IMG/VR virus record: IMGVR_UViG_3300042887_003996
Coordinates: 1-31,567 of that record
Length of the DNA: 31,567 nt
Source: a virus
Reading direction: 5' to 3' (one strand)
The translations under genes were made by a program, and so were the position numbers. The notes under the pieces were generated by a model. It made no database searches, was not told the DNA's origin, and saw only the letters and a program-made list of their open reading frames with translations. This document shows, piece by piece, positions 29,818 to 31,567 of the stretch; within the stretch, counting starts at the first letter, position 1; each line of letters begins with the position of its first letter.

Positions 29818-30009
29818 ATGAAGATACCACCCAAAGAAATCAAACTCTCTGCGCGGCTTCCAGAGCCGCTCGGCGGGCTACTAGCTGATGAGGCGAGGCG
29901 GCGGTTGTGCAGCCATTCGGATGTCGTTCGGGAAGCGTTGTTGCTTTTTTTGCGCCCCGAAAGTCAGACAAAGTCAGATGATGTCAGAAATCAGGAGGCG
30001 GCACTATGA
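29818..30009 (+). CDS. Ribbon-helix-helix protein (Arc/CopG-like)
   Basis: 63 residues. EIKLSARLPEPLGGLLADEA, then RRRLCSHSDVVREALLLFL, shows the short strand (L-S-A-R-L), first helix, S-x-S-D-V-V-R-E-A-L second helix of Arc-like repressors. The 3' end of the gene carries three 10-bp units with GTCAGA. It overlaps the next small gene by ATGA. Probably a Cro-like or activator partner of the divergent RHH gene. Confidence 0.75.
   Translation: MKIPPKEIKLSARLPEPLGGLLADEARRRLCSHSDVVREALLLFLRPESQTKSDDVRNQEAAL
29961..29990 (+). repeat. Three helically phased GTCAGA repeats
   Basis: AAGTCAGACA, AAGTCAGATG and ATGTCAGAAA are consecutive 10-bp units (GTCAGA at 29963, 29973 and 29983), one DNA turn apart, within the last codons of the RHH gene. 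GTCAGA is the half-site of the upstream operator candidates. Confidence 0.6.
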
Positions 30010-30158
30010 AACGGCGTCGCCTTTTTTTTGTTGAGGGTTTAAATGCCTTTCGGCATCGGGTCGGGGAATATTTCTGGGCTTTCACCTCGGGCGAGGCTCG
30101 GGCGCTCTTTTTTGCTCAATTCGGCAGCTACCCGAACAAGGTGGAGGTGGAGAAATGA
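30006..30158 (+). CDS. Tiny basic/aromatic protein
   Basis: 50 residues (MKRRRLFFVEGLNAFRHRVG, EYFWAFTSGEARALFFAQFG, SYPNKVEVEK). Joined by ATGA overlaps to the RHH gene before it and the next gene after it, which is the main evidence that it is real. Rich in Arg and Phe; function unknown. Confidence 0.5.
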   Translation: MKRRRLFFVEGLNAFRHRVGEYFWAFTSGEARALFFAQFGSYPNKVEVEK

Positions 30159-30262
30159 GCGGGGCGGATTTTTTACGCTTGGCCGGGTATGCCTGGGAAT
30201 TTGCCTGGGCAATCAGTCCGGCGCTTTTTTTGGCGGGGTTGACCTGGAGGGTGTCGAGATGA
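30155..30262 (+). CDS. Tiny membrane protein
   Basis: 35 residues (MSGADFLRLAGYAWEFAWAI, SPALFLAGLTWRVSR), with one hydrophobic segment of about 20 residues and a terminal Arg. Chained by ATGA overlaps at both ends. Too short for family assignment; a single-span membrane peptide is likely if expressed. Confidence 0.4.
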   Translation: MSGADFLRLAGYAWEFAWAISPALFLAGLTWRVSR

Positions 30263-30489
30263 TCGAGAAACATTATTCGCCGACTGAGCTGGCGAAGATC
30301 TTGGGCATTTCGCGGGCCGGGATGCATCTCCGGCTGCACGATGGCACATTCGGCCATGTCCGCCTCGGGGATCGGGTCTTGATTCCTGAGAGTGAGGTCC
30401 AAAGGGTGCTGGATCAGTGCCGGGTCGAGGGTGCTGATGCCCGGCCGGCGCGGCCTGCCCACCGGCGCAATCTTTTTGCCCACGCCTAA
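30259..30489 (+). CDS. Excisionase-like winged-helix DNA-binding protein
   Basis: 76 residues. HYSPTELAKILGISRAGMHL, then GHVRLGDRVLIPESEVQRVL, is the standard excisionase/MerR-like pattern: helix-turn-helix start (x-x-P-x-E-x-A-x-x-L-G-I-S), beta wing (x-R-x-G-x-R-x-x-I-P) and a final helix. The Arg/Pro-rich tail is probably disordered. A role in excision with the integrase is likely; a transcriptional role is possible. The ATG overlaps the preceding stop (ATGA). Confidence 0.75.
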   Translation: MIEKHYSPTELAKILGISRAGMHLRLHDGTFGHVRLGDRVLIPESEVQRVLDQCRVEGADARPARPAHRRNLFAHA

Positions 30490-30492
30490 TCC

Positions 30493-31410
30493 ATGCCGGA
30501 CCTTGCCGCCGATCCGGCTTTTTTTTGCGCCAAAAATTCTGACGGGGTGAATACCCCAGAGGGAAACACCCCATTGCAGGCCGTGGAAGCTGCCGCCCTC
30601 GCCGCGCCTTTTCTTTTTTCTGAGGAGGAAATCGGGGCGGAGAGATTGGAAGCCACGGGAGAGTTTAGCGGGGAAAGGCTACTGGCGCGGAGGCCGGAGG
30701 TTTATCGGGCAATCTGCCGGATGAGCGCCGAGGGATTGAGCATGTCGGCCATGGCTCGGGCTCTCGGGGTGAGCCGGAACACGGTGGCGGCTGTCCAGGA
30801 GCGTGAGGGAATTTCTATAGAGCAGCACAAAAAGGAGTTGTTGCGGAATGTCCGCACGGCTGCCCGGCTGTCTGTCGAGCGGGTCGTTGAGTTGGTGCCT
30901 ACGATTAACAACGCCAAAGATGCCGCCATCGTGGCGGCTGTCATGGTGGACAAACTCCAGCTCCTCAGCGGTGAGGCTACCGCCCGCGTCGAGCGGGTCG
31001 AGGTCAACCAGGACAAGCTGGCCGAAATGCTGGCCAGCCTGCCGATCCTAGAGGCCGAGGTCGTCGCGCTAACCGGTCCAAGCGACGCCGCGCCGGAACA
31101 AAAGGGGACCGCTGCCCTGCCTGGCGTGATGCCTGCCGGGCTTGGCTCTGATTCGTTATCAGAAGGTCTAGCCTCGTTTACAGATAGAGGCTCGGCGATG
31201 TCCGCCACTTTGTCAGCCACTTCGCCCGACGCCGCCGGTGCCGAGCCGGTCGAGGCCGTGGCCGGGCTGGTCGATCAGGAGGGGGGGGAGGGGGTCGAGA
31301 ATTTCGAGGCCCCCCCATCACAACCCACTGGTTTGGGTGCACAGAAAATTTTTGACAAAGGGGTCTCGTCTGCCCCGCAGGACGCTTCGGATTCATCAAC
31401 CCTACCATGA
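30493..31410 (+). CDS. Terminase small subunit-like protein
   Basis: 305 residues. Residues about 70-115 (RPEVYRAICRMSAEGLSMSA, then MARALGVSRNTVAAVQERE) form a helix-turn-helix. They are followed by helices ending in NAKDAAIVAAVMVDKLQLLS-GEAT, a layout I associate with terminase small subunits, which bind the packaging site. The last 120 residues are Pro/Gly/Ser-rich and of low complexity, with homopolymeric G and C tracts near 31280-31315. It overlaps the next gene by ATGA. An alternative is a generic HTH regulator. Confidence 0.6.
   Translation: MPDLAADPAFFCAKNSDGVNTPEGNTPLQAVEAAALAAPFLFSEEEIGAERLEATGEFSGERLLARRPEVYRAICRMSAEGLSMSAMARALGVSRNTVAAVQEREGISIEQHKKELLRNVRTAARLSVERVVELVPTINNAKDAAIVAAVMVDKLQLLSGEATARVERVEVNQDKLAEMLASLPILEAEVVALTGPSDAAPEQKGTAALPGVMPAGLGSDSLSEGLASFTDRGSAMSATLSATSPDAAGAEPVEAVAGLVDQEGGEGVENFEAPPSQPTGLGAQKIFDKGVSSAPQDASDSSTLP
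31200..31222 (+). repeat. Two further GTCCGCCACTTT-type repeats inside the terminase-like gene
   Basis: GTCCGCCACTTT (31200-31211) followed directly by GTCAGCCACTT (31212-31222). The first is identical to arm-type repeats near attP 4.5 kb away. It encodes S-A-T-L-S-A-T. Confidence 0.6.
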
Positions 31411-31567
31411 GCACTAAAAAACAAAAAAACGCCGCGCCGGAGCCTGCTCTGGCTCAGGACACGCCGACGCCTCCCGCGCCGGAATACATCAATGCCCGCC
31501 TCCTTGGGCATGAGCTAAACAAGCAGTTCCTCACGCTCTCCGTTCCCGATGGGTCGGGGGGCTTCAC
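31407..31567 (+). CDS. Start of next gene (3' end outside window)
   Basis: 53 residues visible (MSTKKQKNAAPEPALAQDTP, TPPAPEYINARLLGHELNKQ, FLTLSVPDGSGGF). The ATG overlaps the terminase-like stop (ATGA). Position suggests a packaging or early gene, but the visible Lys/Pro/Ala-rich N-terminus is not diagnostic. Confidence 0.6.
   Translation, partial: MSTKKQKNAAPEPALAQDTPTPPAPEYINARLLGHELNKQFLTLSVPDGSGGF

Noticed and set aside
31277-31315. G and C homopolymers in the terminase-like gene as a frameshift or phase-variable switch
   Set aside because: The frame reads through to a coupled stop/start, and the tracts lie in a low-complexity tail where they are easily explained by Gly/Pro codons.

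Overview
The window looks like most of the genome of a temperate, short-tailed (podovirus-like) dsDNA phage. The structural genes are on the + strand: portal, head-tail adaptors, tail fibres, lysis genes, a nozzle-like protein and internal (ejection) proteins. A tyrosine integrase sits beside a tRNA-derived attachment site in the middle. A terminase-small-subunit-like gene lies at the right edge, while the portal runs off the left edge, so the sequence is probably a circularly permuted or un-integrated phage genome. The host is a high-GC bacterium. I suspect a Verrucomicrobiota-like host from the general style of the proteins and the scarcity of Shine-Dalgarno sequences, but nothing here proves it.

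Layout. 1-4.0 kb: portal (5' end missing) and two related adaptor-like proteins. 4.0-7.7 kb: small structural proteins and tail-fibre modules, one with an AT-rich receptor-type domain. 7.7-8.8 kb: compact lysis block (two small membrane proteins, a lipoprotein, a cell-wall-enzyme candidate). 8.8-13.6 kb: 1063-residue nozzle/tail-tube-like protein with an inserted beta-propeller, then more fibre proteins. 13.6-25.3 kb: internal/ejection proteins, ending in a 2087-residue giant with a zinc-peptidase motif. 25.3-26.7 kb: integrase (minus strand) and an attP made of the 3' half of a tRNA-Arg(ACG) gene with repeated arm-type motifs. 26.7-29.4 kb: minus-strand run of small accessory genes including ArdA antirestriction. 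29.5-30.5 kb: divergent ribbon-helix-helix regulators with palindromic operator candidates, tiny genes and an excisionase-like protein. 30.5-31.6 kb: terminase small subunit and the start of the next gene.

The most striking feature is at 14.87-17.54 kb. A complete YcaO + ThiS/MoaD-like sulfur carrier (ending in Gly-Gly) + TfuA set sits inside the ejection-protein operon. This trio is the known machinery for putting a thioamide into a protein backbone. The gene just upstream overlaps ycaO by 16 nt and encodes a virion-type protein with a distinctive C-terminal domain starting CCWIARAAFG. I propose that the phage modifies this structural protein (thioamide or azoline) before or during virion assembly; this is inference.

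Second-tier signals are: a family of CCGG-stem, five-base-loop hairpins about 9 nt upstream of the start codons of three early genes, with a compensatory change between copies; long palindromes flanking an in-frame AT-rich block in the giant protein; and an 11-base C tract in a candidate promoter.
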